Shown: positions 1 to 13,400 of the stretch, one piece after another
How positions within the stretch are numbered: the stretch's first letter is position 1
Layout of the letters: every line of letters starts with the position of its first letter
Assembly (NCBI GenBank): GCA_003342815.1
Contig: PTEX01000333.1
Location: forward strand, 36,861-100,860
DNA: 64,000 bases
Direction: 5' to 3'
Source of the DNA: Eudromia elegans
Taxonomy: Eukaryota > Chordata > Aves > Tinamiformes > Tinamidae
Made by a program: the position numbers and the translations under genes
The notes under the pieces: generated by a model
What the model was told of the DNA's origin: nothing
Seen by the model: only the letters and a program-made list of their open reading frames with translations
The model's database searches: none

Positions 1-1288
1 ACTGCAGAATTAAAGTCTTCGAATGAAATCCAAAGAACCATTTTATTGCCATTTGTAACTTTATGTATTAGTTGAACTTTTAGAAAAACACTAAGTATGA
101 GTTTTTTTAAATTTTTTTTTAAGCTAAAATTGGTAGACTAACCTAAAGTAGCAAACCAACAAGCAAATAAATGCTAAAAACACACTGTCACCTTGAGTTC
201 AGGACATTTCAAGACAAAAACATATTTATATTTTTAAATAAAATTCTTAAGAGACTTTTGACAGATATGGGGAACAATCAAGGGAGATTCATAGTTTACA
301 GAATTTCACGGTATTCGTTTTATTTCCTTTTTTTTTTTTTTTTTAACTGTAGTGGACCTGATTCAGCACGTTGAATAGACTTTACCCTTAAGAATAATCT
401 ACTGATTTGAAATACTGACAATAAGTTGTCATAAAACTGTTCTGTCAGGAATCATGGCAAAATATTTGAGATGTGCCCTTCAAAATCTACATGTGATCAG
501 CTTTAAGTGCAGGATCTGTGCTAGCTTATTGCATAGTCCTTTTCTATAAAAACTTAAGCAAAGCAATTTTGTAACAAAACTGATAGCCTGCACAGTACTA
601 TCAGATTAATTTTGCATTTGTTTAAGCTATAAAGCACATTAGTGTTCTTTAATGTTGAATAGGCATTCATGTAACTTCCGAAGGACAACTCAGCTAGAAC
701 AAACTGGCTTCAGTCAACATCAGTCAGTTACAGAAGGATTCGGAACACTAAATCATCATGTTCTCATTAAACATGGCCTCCAAAAATAATCCACATGCTA
801 CAGCAAATGTATAAATTCATGATTAAATTAAGGTTTAATGCCACTACTGCAAGATTGAAATTGATCTGATCAATCAAGAAAAATAAGTGTTGTATTTCTT
901 GATTTTATTTCTAGCTTTATGTGACTAGCTGGAAAAATACACTAAATTCCATGCCACCTACTCCACACCTGCAAAGTCTCTGTTATAGCGCACATTTTTT
1001 TCCCCAAAGTACTACGGAATTTCAGTACCGGAAGTACAGATTAGTTTTCAAGATTGAGCCTATGCTCAACAATGTTATTAAGTTTTTGAAGTTACAGTCT
1101 GTGTACTTCATTAATCAGTATCAGTATGTCAGCAAATTACATACTCCTTTATGGAAGTGATGATCTTAGTATCGAACACCCAACGCCCCATGAAATTCAA
1201 ATGCTTGTTTTAATATCTTTCTCTTCTCAGGATGCTGCAGTGGCCCATATAAAAAGCTGAAACTAGTTGTTCTTCTTTCAGTGTTTAC
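1..1288 (-). other. Start of the next ADGB intron
   Basis: Lies 3' of the exon at 1,289-1,476 on the minus strand. No further ADGB exon, polyadenylation region or repeat family recognised; the intron continues beyond the window. Confidence 0.75.
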
Positions 1289-1476
1289 CTGAATATTATA
1301 CGCTTGTCATTGGGTATATAATACTCTTTAATTTCCTTAGTGGAATACAAGTTGTTTATAGCCTCACGAGAGAGGAAAGGGAGTGGACTGTAGGATCCGA
1401 TGAGCCGGAGCTTCCATTTCCCAGATGCCATATGTAGGTCACCACTATGTGCTTCAGCCATAAAAGTATATCCTTT
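1289..1476 (-). CDS. ADGB: ADGB exon ([13 protein letters not shown], last exon in window)
   Basis: 188 nt, phase 0 to 2: [20 protein letters not shown] then [20 protein letters not shown], and further [12 protein letters not shown]. It matches mammalian [28 protein letters not shown]. The acceptor is TTACTTTCAG; the donor is TCAG|GTAAAC. No further ADGB exon was recognised in bases 1-1,288, so the next lies beyond the left edge. Confidence 0.96.
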
Positions 1477-4400
1477 CTGAAAGTAAAAAACAGGACATTT
1501 TCTCTAGGAAACAACATTACTCAAAATGCATGCTATGACTGCATGCAACAGACTTCTCATGTGTAACAAAATGTACTTTATAAGCAAGAATATCATAGTA
1601 TCATGATATCATATCAGGCATTTTATTCTGGAAAGTCTTTTTATAACAAAGTTCAATAGAAACAAATATATTCAATAGGTTTTCCTATTTGGTACCTCAT
1701 ATTACCATACAAACAGCTCCTACATAAATCACTATATATGTCTGGGTTCTGTAACACTATCATGATTTCTTACAAAAGGATCAGCAATAGTAGCAATTAA
1801 ATTCTGTTTTTTATGGTTTTTTTCTCTTCTTTCTATCACAGCAAAAATATATGTTGTAGCAATAGTACTAGTTGTAAATAATGAAGAAAAAAAATCAATA
1901 TGAAAGACTTTCATAAGCCAAGACCTTTAAATCCAAGCTCAGAGCCAGCCACATCAAACCGACACTTTACTATTGCTCAGTACACAGCAGCATGTTACAC
2001 TCCCCAAAGACATTTCCAGAAGTTTAGCCTTAGGGATATCTTCTAGAAAAGCAATTATCATACTAAATTCTTGCCATAAGACATAACAACATATTATGTC
2101 AGTATAAAAGAAAGCAAAAATCCTAGCAATCATTTTTTGTTTGCCCTAAATCTGAGCAAATTTTTCATATGTAGGCATGGAAGTTTAAATTGAAAAATCA
2201 TAAAGCAAAGGGTAAATGTAGTCTATAAAACTGAATTGAAAGCAGTAAGAATGGAGTTAAGATTTGCCTATTGACTAAAAGAAAAAGAAAGTCAAACATG
2301 AGAATTGAATAGTGAAATATGATGTTGAACAAAGTGAAAAGGTATGCAAAATATAAATAAAGTATGAAATAGTTCACAGAAGTCTGAACTTTATCAAGCA
2401 AGATTAACATAGAAGTCTTTTCTGACATTAAAGGTAAGATTTTTAAACAAATTCATATTCTTAAGGTAGATTTTTTTCTTATAATATGCAGTGTAATACA
2501 TAAATAAGTCCTCTTACTTAGGCACAAATGAAAATTAAATATTCAAAAATACAGATGCTATAAATAAAACATTTAGTCAAATTTAGAATTCTAGCCTTAT
2601 GTCAGGAAATTTAGTACAGTTAATCTCCAGATGATTATGTCACCTATTGGACACCCTGATTTTGATTGAAAAGGGAAAAAGCAGTTGATAATGAAGATTA
2701 AAATGAAGATTTGTTCTCCAAACTATTCAAAGTTTTAGTTTTCTTATCTTCCTCACTAGTGCTCTGAAAGACCCTCATATGATATCTTGGCTCCTTAACT
2801 GTCTATATTTTTCATCTGTCTTGAATTGTTTGCCTAATTAGGACTGTGTTTTCATTAGAACCAGGCCAAATTACTCAGCTCAGTTCAGCTGTTGTTGAAA
2901 ATCAGAGGGAGATTGCTCTAAAGAACAACATCGAGTTCTCCACTTCTGAAATAACTTTCAAAGCCAAATTTAAATAAAAAAAATCTCCTCTCCTTCTGCC
3001 TAAATCTATTCCCACTGCAGCTTTTAAGAACAAGACCATTAAATTCAAATGGAATTAAGAGAAAAGTGAGACTGAACACTTTTGAAAGTCTACCCTGCAA
3101 GACTTATTTCCCAGCTGCAGTTCTCAATATTGCAAACATCTTCAGTTATTTAGATTTCAGCTCATTAGCCCTTCTCAAACAGCCCTAAAGAAGGCTGCTT
3201 TATTGTCCGTTCTCTCAATCCTTGATACTGAAAAGAAAGAAGTAAAAAAAATCCTACAGTGCAAAAAAGATTGACACAAATCAGTTCCCAGAGGCTACTG
3301 ATACAACAAAGGAGTGAACTACAAGAGCTTGCCAAATTCTAAATAACAGAACCTTTGATTTGCTCTAGAATATTAACAATACAAGCTGTTTTCTGTATGA
3401 GAAGGAGAAGGTGACAATGAAGAAAGAGGAAACAGAATTTTGGGAAAGGATACCAAAAAGGGACTTCATAACAGTCAGGGGCAGGAGGTGAGCTTCATTG
3501 AGCATTACTTCATTAATGTATTACCCTTATGTGAACTAAGTTGCCACATTATTTTTTTCAGTGCTATGTTGAGAAGACTATAGGAAATCTCATTTCCTGT
3601 AGAGTAGGGAATTCTTAGAAGATGCACCAGAGGAAAAAAATCCCCCATGGCTATGCAAAAGAATTACTTAGAAAAGCTAACCTATCTGCTTTTGCCCGTA
3701 CAAAAGAGGTGTGTTGTAAAAGCTTGATTAATCATAACTTAAAACTGTGAAAAGATTTTGAAATGCAAAATAAGAAGAAGAAACAGTCAAATATTTGAGG
3801 TTAAAGACAACTTTAACTTCAAAGGTGAGCAGAGCTAAGATTAGATGACTAATATTGCTAGCAACTGATGCAGAAGTTACTTAGAAAAAGATACCAGTCC
3901 TTGTATATATGAATGCAATTTTAGAAAAGGATAAAGCTGAAAATAACTTCATTCATTGATGAGAAGAAAGATGGAAAAATGTCCATTCATACTGGAAGCA
4001 CTGCAACAATATAGATAAATACAATCTGATGCACGGGAATTTAAATTTGCAGTTAAGTATGTTCTTAAAGTACCCCATCCTTAGCAAGCTAATTTGTTAA
4101 CTGAGAGAGACACAGCTGCATATTCATATGCTTTCTGGCAACAAGGCACATGTGAGAAAAAAACCCCACTCTTTTGTGTGCCTATTTATAATAACTTACA
4201 CATTCTGTCCAAGCGTAATGTTCACAACACATATTCAGAAAAATTAGAATTAATGTTAAAAAAAATGGATGAGTGGCCATTTCAACAGACCATAATTAAT
4301 TAGAAAGCACAGTAACTGAATGTTGGAGTTGATAGGACCATTAAGTAATCATCAGCAGGAAATAATCAAATACACCTAGGCAACCCCTGTCAGATTTATG

Positions 4401-7400
4401 TCTTATTTTTATAAACCTCCAGTGAGAAATATCATGACCTACTTAGGTATCTTGTTTCAATTCAATTCACTGTCCCTACAATCAAAAAGTGGTTTGTTTT
4501 TTTTTTTTCCCCCTAATATATTACCCATAAAAAACATTTCTGAAAAGCAAACTAATTTCCTTAGGTCCTTTCACAAGTTGTCAAGATGAATAACTGATCA
4601 GTGTCTCTGCCTACTTAGAGTTATATTTTCCATACTAAGTAGATTGTAAATCATGATTATTTATATTCTTTATATTCTTATATTTGTTACTGACTTGAAG
4701 TTCGAGGAATGCATATCTCTTTAACACTTTCTACAATGTGTTCAGAAGACTTGTGAATAATAAAGTGAGGGGCAAAAAAAGGTGTATTCAGTAACAGAAA
4801 ATATGACCCCAGAAAGAGAAAACTTAATGAAGAAAATCCAAATACTGCAAAACAAGTAGCTATAGTTGTGTCTGGATTGTAGTGGCTGCAGAAAACAAGA
4901 CAGGCTTTATTGCTGCTCTGCAGATTTTATCCTTAGTGTCGATCATTTTGAAATGAACTTCAATGGTTCCAGGAGTGGCTGTGGCAGCAGACTATCAATA
5001 CCTGCTGATATATATTTTTTTAGCTCTGATTGCTGATACATAGTTTTGAAACAGAAACACCTACATGGTGGGCTCTTTCAAGAAAAGCACTTGATCTGTA
5101 CTAATGCTGACACTTGGAATTCAGGCATGCTGAATAATTTCTTACTATATGACACTGCTGACATTTTTTAAAACAAAATACTATTAAAAGGAAAGGTAAA
5201 AATTAAAATAATACCGCTGTATCCTGTATTTAAAAATAATCACATAATGTCTTGTTAAAATATCAACGGAGCTTTTGATAAGTATGCAGGCCCACTGAAA
5301 CCATACTAAATCATTTATAAATTGGGGGAAACAAACTAAATTGTACAGTATAAGGTTATATTTTTATTGACAAACTCAGCAGCAGGCCTAGCATTAGTAA
5401 CAAGTAGAAAAATAGAGCATAACTATACCATTCTGTTCTAATACTCTTCAATCAAAATCAATCTTTACTCTTACTAAGCATATTTAATATTATGAAGTGT
5501 AAAGCTTAGAGAATAATAGCCTCAGCTTTAAGTATGGAGTTCTTCAGCAAAGAATAGGAGTAGAAAAAGGTCTGTTTTAATTAGTGTACAATAGAATCAC
5601 TGAGAATTACACATTATGTACCATACTCCTAAGAAAATATTATAATTCTAGAAAATAACTGGGGGGGTCAGAGTATAGCAAAAGGAATATTTCCTACAAT
5701 AAAACTACTGTACTGCACAAATGTCCTGGTAAGATATTATTTGTAATACTGCATATAACATTGGATATTTTTATTCAAGAAAACTATCTTGCCTAGTAAG
5801 AGCACTGAGAAAGAATTAGCAGAATCAGGGGAATGGAAAGTCTGTTGTACAAGGCAGAACTAGACAACTGTAGCAAAACAGATGCCAAATGGGCGTCTAG
5901 AACGTATCTGAAGCTATGATTGTGCTCTTCATGACCTGTCACTTTTCTTAAAGGCAGTAAGTTATGTTTCACCACTGAGATTTCTTTTTTGCCTTCTGTC
6001 ACTTGCTGCTGTCACTCTTTGGTGGAATACTCATCCCATCACTGAAGGTCATAAATCTGTTGTTGAGAACTAATCCAAAGGACCTGCCTGCTACCCTGTT
6101 TTTTAAACCCCGTTCCTTCAGCAGCAGCAATTCTTACTTGGGATTTTCAGCCAGTATTTACTTTAAATACCAGATAATTTGAGCTTATTCTAGCAAAAAA
6201 TTCTTTTTATGTATAAAATAGGAAGTAGAGTTACAAAACAAAACACATAGAAGGAAGCTACCCCTCCAATATTAGGGTATAACTGACAGCAATTCCTTGC
6301 TATTGATAGATGACACTAGGAAGACTAAAATGTGAATCTGTTTTCACTAAAAGGTCAGCTGTGAATATGTGAATAATATAGTTAATATTAATGGTAAGAG
6401 CAATCTAGAATAGAGAAAGGAGTAGCAGATGCCTATTAAGGTACTGGAAGACCACAAAACCTATGGGGTTTTTTTTGGTTTTTTTTTATGGATAAAGATG
6501 TGGAAAATGAATCTGCATAGCCTCAACAGCTGAAAATATTTTGAAATAACTAACAAAATGAACTATTCTCATTCCTCTCAATACCGCAAAAAGGTGAGTA
6601 ATAGCTAAAAGGATTCCAAAGAACAACATCAAAGCAATTAAACGCCCCTCTATAACAGAGTAAATACACTGCAGAGGTGGAGCAGAAACAGCAGATAGCA
6701 TCTATCTTGACTTGAGTAAGGCTATTGACATTGTCTCTCTGGTCATTCTTCTAAGTCAAGTGAAACGTGATCATGATGAAAAGTTGTGTGGCTGTTGGTT
6801 TGATAAGCAAATTAACTTTAATCTGGGGAAATGATCCTGCAAGTAGCATAAAAATCAAGAGTGAAATACATTGTATTTGCTCAAGAATCATAAACTCCAC
6901 AAATATAGGACTGGAAACAATCAGAATTCAATGCTTTAGGAAAGCATCTAAGATAGCACAAGTCAACAGTGTTTTTGAAAAATAAAAAGGTAAACACCAG
7001 AGATATAAGCAGGAGTAAGGCCTAAAAAACATGTAAACTAATCATTCTGTGCTCATCATTTGCACAGCCTCAAGATAATCCTTGTCACACATTTCACTAC
7101 GCACAATGGTAAAAATCATAAAGAAAGAAAAAGATAGAGCAATTGGTAAGAGTTCAGAGGGGGAAAGAGACATAATAACCAAGAACGTAGAAAACATAAC
7201 GCAAAAGGTGAGACTGAGAAAACCATCTTAGCTTAAGGCAGGAGGAGGAGGAGAAGTTGTGAGAAATACATTTAATAATATAAGGTTTTTTTGTTGTGAA
7301 TTTGGATATACTAATGCTGCTTTGCTTTGAGGGAGGCTTTTTATATGAAGCTGTATTTGGCATCCTTGCTTCAATTATCACTGTCATGTGAAGAGTATGT

Positions 7401-10400
7401 TTTCTGTGAGGGTAAGTTACACAAGCTTACATGTAAGGCTACTCCTGCCTCATTCTTACTAGGGTTTCTGATTCCTCAGAGTATATCTGCAGCCAGTTGG
7501 ACTGCATCAGCATCTACCAGATAGTCACTGAGTACAAAAGCACAGAGAAGCTGAAGATATGTCTCCATACGGAGATAACCACAAATACCAAAGAAAAGTA
7601 AGGCCAATCCTTCAATGTAAAAGACTTCTGTCTTTAAAATGGTATTTTTTTACAACCACTCTTTACTCTTACCTTATTCTTGGGATAAATGCGAGGTGCC
7701 ACTTTGAAAAAGACGTGTGGCATTTCCTCCAGTGTGTCATTATCAATTACATGGAGCCTACACGTAGGGATAGAGGTATACATCTTTGGCACTATAAGCA
7801 TGTCTTCTGGAACATAAAACGTCTCTCTATTAAAAAAATAAATACATAAAATAAATTAAAATAAAGGAAAATCACTTTAAAAATATGTCAAATTTCTTTT
7901 CACTAATAAAACAATTTCTGGAACACACAATAATAGCAACCATTAGAATTACAGGAAAGTAAAATCATATTTTTATAGCAGGTAGGTGATAAACTACAGT
8001 GAGTCAAAAACACTACTTCTCCATAGGAGTTATGTAAGGCATGAACTCACCTAAAAACCACAAACCAAACATTTGGTGGCTGATCAGCATATGTTACGAC
8101 ATAGTCAGAAAATGAGATCTTGTACCATTCATCTTCATAACAAGGAAACTTTTCAATTGACTTACAGTTACTTTTAAACATTTCTCTAGAAAGCAGAAAA
8201 CAAGATAAACATTTAAATCTAATCACAAAAGGGCACATAATCTGACATTACTATATGCTAATCATGAAAAATACTGCTTTTTATGTTAGTGTAAAATAAT
8301 GTGTGTTACCAGCATTTAGTAGCTGTTCCAAATGTAGTACTTCAAAAAAATTTAATTTATTTCAGTACCTCAGAAATGGTAAATCTACACGGATGGGGAA
8401 GGTGCTTTTCAAGTTTAAGAGCTAACAACTTGTAATTGCCAACATGAATAACTGTATCTGAGAGTCTGTCCATAGGTGCAACTGCTTCTAGCAACCCCAA
8501 ATATTATGGCTCCTGTAATGTTTCTTTGTATTTTTTAAATCAGGTAGCAGAGCTTCAATTTTCACATTAAGCTCACATTAAACTGTCATCTTAAACCTGT
8601 AGCTCCACTAGGAAATAAAAAAAAAAGTTTTTTCCCTCCTTTTTAAGGCTTTTTTGAACAAGAAAATGATTATATAATATAACCATATAACTTAAAGGAT
8701 CATTTAAAGATGATGATAACAGCCAACCTTGATATTTAATTAAGGTGAGAACCACAGAACAGATCCATACACCACTGAAAGTAATTTAAAGCAAAACCAT
8801 TTGAATCCTTAATTTTTGATGTTTTGTGAGGATTTTTTTCCACAAATAAAAGTACACAGATGTGCAAAAACAGTATCAGAAAACCTCAAACCTGTAAATT
8901 CTTTAAAGATTAGAAGAGGAACAAACCATCATGAATAGGACATAGATGTCAACTCCAACACAAACTTAGAAGTTTTAGGGCATTTTGAACTAGGGCTTTG
9001 TGTTGTAAAACAGTAGTGCTTTTGGACCCTTCTAAGCCTGGGCTTAGAGAGAAGAAAAGCCTCTACTCTAATAGCTGCCATGAAATTCCTACATGTCTGT
9101 CAACTGTAAATAAATAAATAAATAAAAACACAGTAACATGACTTTCACACTCAAATATGTCTATTCCTAAGAACTATGCCTAAGAATCTAGTCTAAAAGT
9201 TTGAAAAAATTGAAAGTAGACTAAAAACTGCATTTGATCTTTGCTTCTTGAGAAATGCTGCAAATCTGAAATTCAGATTCATTATTTTTTTTTAATTCTA
9301 AAAATGTTCAGAACTAGGACTTGATGTTCCTCTCTGCATGCAAATGTTTTACTGACTCTAGAAAAGTGGATTAGAAATGCCAAAAACTGAAAAAAAGAAT
9401 AACACCCCATGAGAATTCTTCAAATTACTGTTTATAAGAAGAGAAAATTTGTGCCGACAGCTAGTAATTACTGACAGTTCTTACTCCTCAGCACTGCCAC
9501 AACTGAGCTACTGCTGAAATTATGTGAACACCTGCAGAGGGGTATTTGAAAGACTTCATGAAGACACATGATCTCCAAACAGCGCCATGCTTGCAAATAA
9601 TTTAAGGAACACTGCTGTAATTAACGTAGTCAACTTCATAGAACCCGTAATTAAATACTAGGGAAAGCATCCACCTGGAAATACACCTACTTTCCTTGAA
9701 GTAAGTGATACAAACAAATCCTTTGATGCTAAAAACTGTATTACAATTAAACAAAGTTTCTGGCATAGTTGCCACCTTTGTTGATCAAATAATGTTGATA
9801 AGGCTTCCCTAAAAGACAGTAGGAATCAAATGCTTCTTTAATGCAACTTTAGGTCCTTAGTCAAAGAATCAGTATCAGATTTATATTTAAGAAAAAGTTT
9901 ATGAGATATGAAATAAATAAATAAATAAATACAGAAGAAAGGCAATATTCTAGCTCAAGCTGCAGGAAAACATGTTGTACATAGTAAAATGCATAGGTAA
10001 AGATTAGATTGTCATACAGTTTGTTTTTTTTTTTTTTTTTTTTTGCTATAGCTTAGCTTCACTGAAAGAATCTTATTTTTTATAGTTTAACTGAATTTTG
10101 CAGTTTTAAAAATAGTAATGCTCTTGCAATATTTACATTGTGAACCAGCAATTTATATCAATTCTCTGCAACAGAATGCACAAAATCTATGCAATATGCT
10201 GCACTGATATTTGTTAAATCATTACCTTAACAACATTATAGCATACTGTTCAGAATTTAACTCAACCAAAGCCCACAATTTTTTCAAGGTTTCTTTGACG
10301 TTAGCATTTTCTTTAGTACCTGAAAATAATGGAAATAAATTAGAAAATTTAAATATCTCTTTCTAAATCCATGCCTGAAAAATACTTATGAAAAAAAAAA

Positions 10401-13400
10401 CAAAACAAAAGAAAACAAAAAAACTACTCACACAAGTCAATTTTCTTATGAATCATTGTTTTACTATCCAAAAATTTATAGAAGTACCACACAACTGAAA
10501 GCTAATCTTTGATAGGGGAAATTCTCTTAATCATATTATTGCTTTCTGCTTACCAGCATTTCTGCTAAAAATGATGAGATCAATATCTTCTCTGATTTAC
10601 AGGTGTTCTTTGTAACATACTCTATCTTAGCATGAGATAAGAGGTGATTTCCGCTCCCAGGAAAGACAGTTTGTCTTCCAGCAGCTTTTATTTGCAGATA
10701 CTAGTAAGGTGTAAGTAGGTGCCTAGGCAATCTCTACAGACAATAAAAAGAATCAGGCAACTCCAAAGGGTAATTCATCCTGCCTGAGATCGATACCTCT
10801 CAGATGACAGGACATGCTGCCCTCTCAAGGTGTTTATTTCTATCCACAGATAAAAATAAAAGATGATAATAAAAACAAAGATGAGACAAACTAGTTTAGA
10901 CCTAATGTCTAACTTTTCCTGCCTAAACTTTAGCAAAATCCTCCTCTATTGTATAATGACAGAATTGAAGAGGAAAATAAAAAGGACAGGGGAATAGTAA
11001 AAATACTGTAAGGACAAATAAGAAAGCAAGATAAAGTAGTACAGATAATGAAGAAAGGATGCAGAAAAGCAGTATGAATGAATAAAAAGGTGAAGTAACG
11101 GGGAAAAAATGATCAGAATAAAAGGTAACAAAGATTAGGGAAGTTTTAGCAAACTTTCACTAGTGTTATTAATTCCTGCAAATCTCAGAGCCCAGAATCT
11201 GCTCATCTTTAGATTATTTTTTAAGCACAGAGTATTGCAAAAGACTTCTTGTGTTGTATATGTCTTTCTTTTCCTCATCTGATTTGTCTCCACTCCATTA
11301 CCTTTTATTCTGATCATTTTGCTCTAGGTGATCCTGTTCTAGATGTCAGTCAGAGGTCTCTGCCTACCTTGACTGTTCTGTGATTCTGGGGACAACTTAT
11401 TAAAGAAGGAATCCATCTCTCACAATGGAGCAGTTTTCCTTGTCAGGTTTTTCAGACATTCATATATTGTGAGACTAGAAGAATTATTCTTTGGGATCAA
11501 TTTGACTTGCTGTGTAACAGGCTTGTTACACATTAACTGTTATTTCATCCTATATAAATGATCAATTAAATATTTTCTGAATCGTACAAATATGATTTTA
11601 AAGTTGCAGTGATGGAAAACCCAACACAAATCTTGTGGTCTGGTTTTACCATTATTCCTTTAAATTCAATATAAAACTCTTGAAAATACTTTTGAAAAAA
11701 CTCTTGAAAAAAGTTTTAACAATGATATTTTAACAATGATATTTAGATTTCTTGGAGCCTTAATTCATACTGTTAAATATAGTTTACTATATAGATTAAA
11801 AAAAAAAAAATCCAGAACACTTGAGTGTATAGCATGTGACTGGCAACCCCCCTCCCAAAATCTCACACAAAACTATTTGTGGCAAAGACATAAAAGAAAG
11901 ATATGTATTTTAAAACTTTTACTTACTTTCTGAACAGCAAACATCCACTCCAGTTCTAAGCTAAAACTGTATTAATGCTGCTTTAACATCTACCAAAGTC
12001 AATGCGGTAGGTCTTTCCTCTACCTCAATCACTTTTTAGTGCCTTATGTGCTATGTTTTATTGTACTGCAGTTCATTTTAACCAGATATTAATTAGTAAA
12101 AAAAAATCCTTAGTGCAAATATCTGAACAAGATGCAAAATGAAGCTTTCTAGAAAAAGAAGGGACATACCCGGTTTTCTGCCTTTTATCACTTTCCTAAC
12201 ATAGGTCCCCCTCCAGCTGGCTTGAAGTTTGACTGCTGCTGCTTCTTCTTCAGAAGTGGGAGTTCTGTTCTGCCAGCTACTAGGCAAAGACGTTTCAACA
12301 GCCTCTGAAAGAAGAGAACGACAAAGAATGACAACAATGGAAATCACATAGATGCTTTCTATATGATTAAAAAAACCCCAGAAATATAATCCATAAATAG
12401 AGTAGTTTGTGCACAAAACCTCCGTTTATGACAGAAATAACACTCTGGCAACTTTTCTCTATAAAAAAACCCAGAAATTAATTCATGATAAAAATAAATA
12501 CAATTTACTGTGTAATTACATAAAGTTATCATGCAACTACTGTGTTAATGCCAAAGGCTAAATAATTGAGGCCTTACTTCTTACAAACAGCTATTACAGT
12601 ATTTTTTAAATTGTCTTCCAATGTAATTTTAAAATAATTTTCCAAATATGAATCAAGATAATTTAACACATAATTAAAGTCTGACTCTGAATACATCTTA
12701 AAAGAAAAGCTTTACAAGATTTTAAATATTTAAATCTACTGAACTGATCATCTTATTAACTAACAATTTCAAAACAGATACTGTTGAAAATGAATTCAGC
12801 TTTCACTATGGAGCCACGGAATATGCATAAGAATCTCAATAAAGCCGTGCATTCACCTGACTGTGATACTCTGTCACTGATGGGACTGGAAGTGGAACAG
12901 AAACTGGTTGGTTCTGACAGTGTTAGTGAGGAGATCTTTGTCGTAGCCCTTGGCAGTGCCCAGAATTAGCACTCCTGGGAGCCATCAGCATCAGGGCTTT
13001 GTGGGAGTGTTTGGGTATGCAGCACTAGAAGGAGGCAGAGCCAGGAAGCCAGTTTGGAACTGCACAGAGACTAAATGAGGGCAGTGAGAGACGGAGGGAA
13101 AAAAGGACAAAGTGCTCCAAAAGGAAGTTCCAATAAACAGACATGAGAAGAATGTTGAGATCCACTTGAAAAAGAGGACAAACTGGAGTTAAAATTGCTG
13201 TCTCCTGACAAGAGATTGCCTATTTTAATCTAACATCTATTGAATGTTGTTAAATTTGGCTGTGTTTCTAACTCTCATTCCTGATTACTATCTGATTTCC
13301 AAACCCAAGAAGGCAATCATTAATAATTAGTGACTCTGAAAGAATACACAATATTACTTCAACAGACGGCAGATTAGGCCTCAACAATACACACAGCACA

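Larger units (their letters stand above)
8186..10225 (-). other. ADGB intron, 2.0 kb
   Basis: Contains two (AAAT)n microsatellites and a 21-T run, otherwise nothing recognised. Confidence 0.8.
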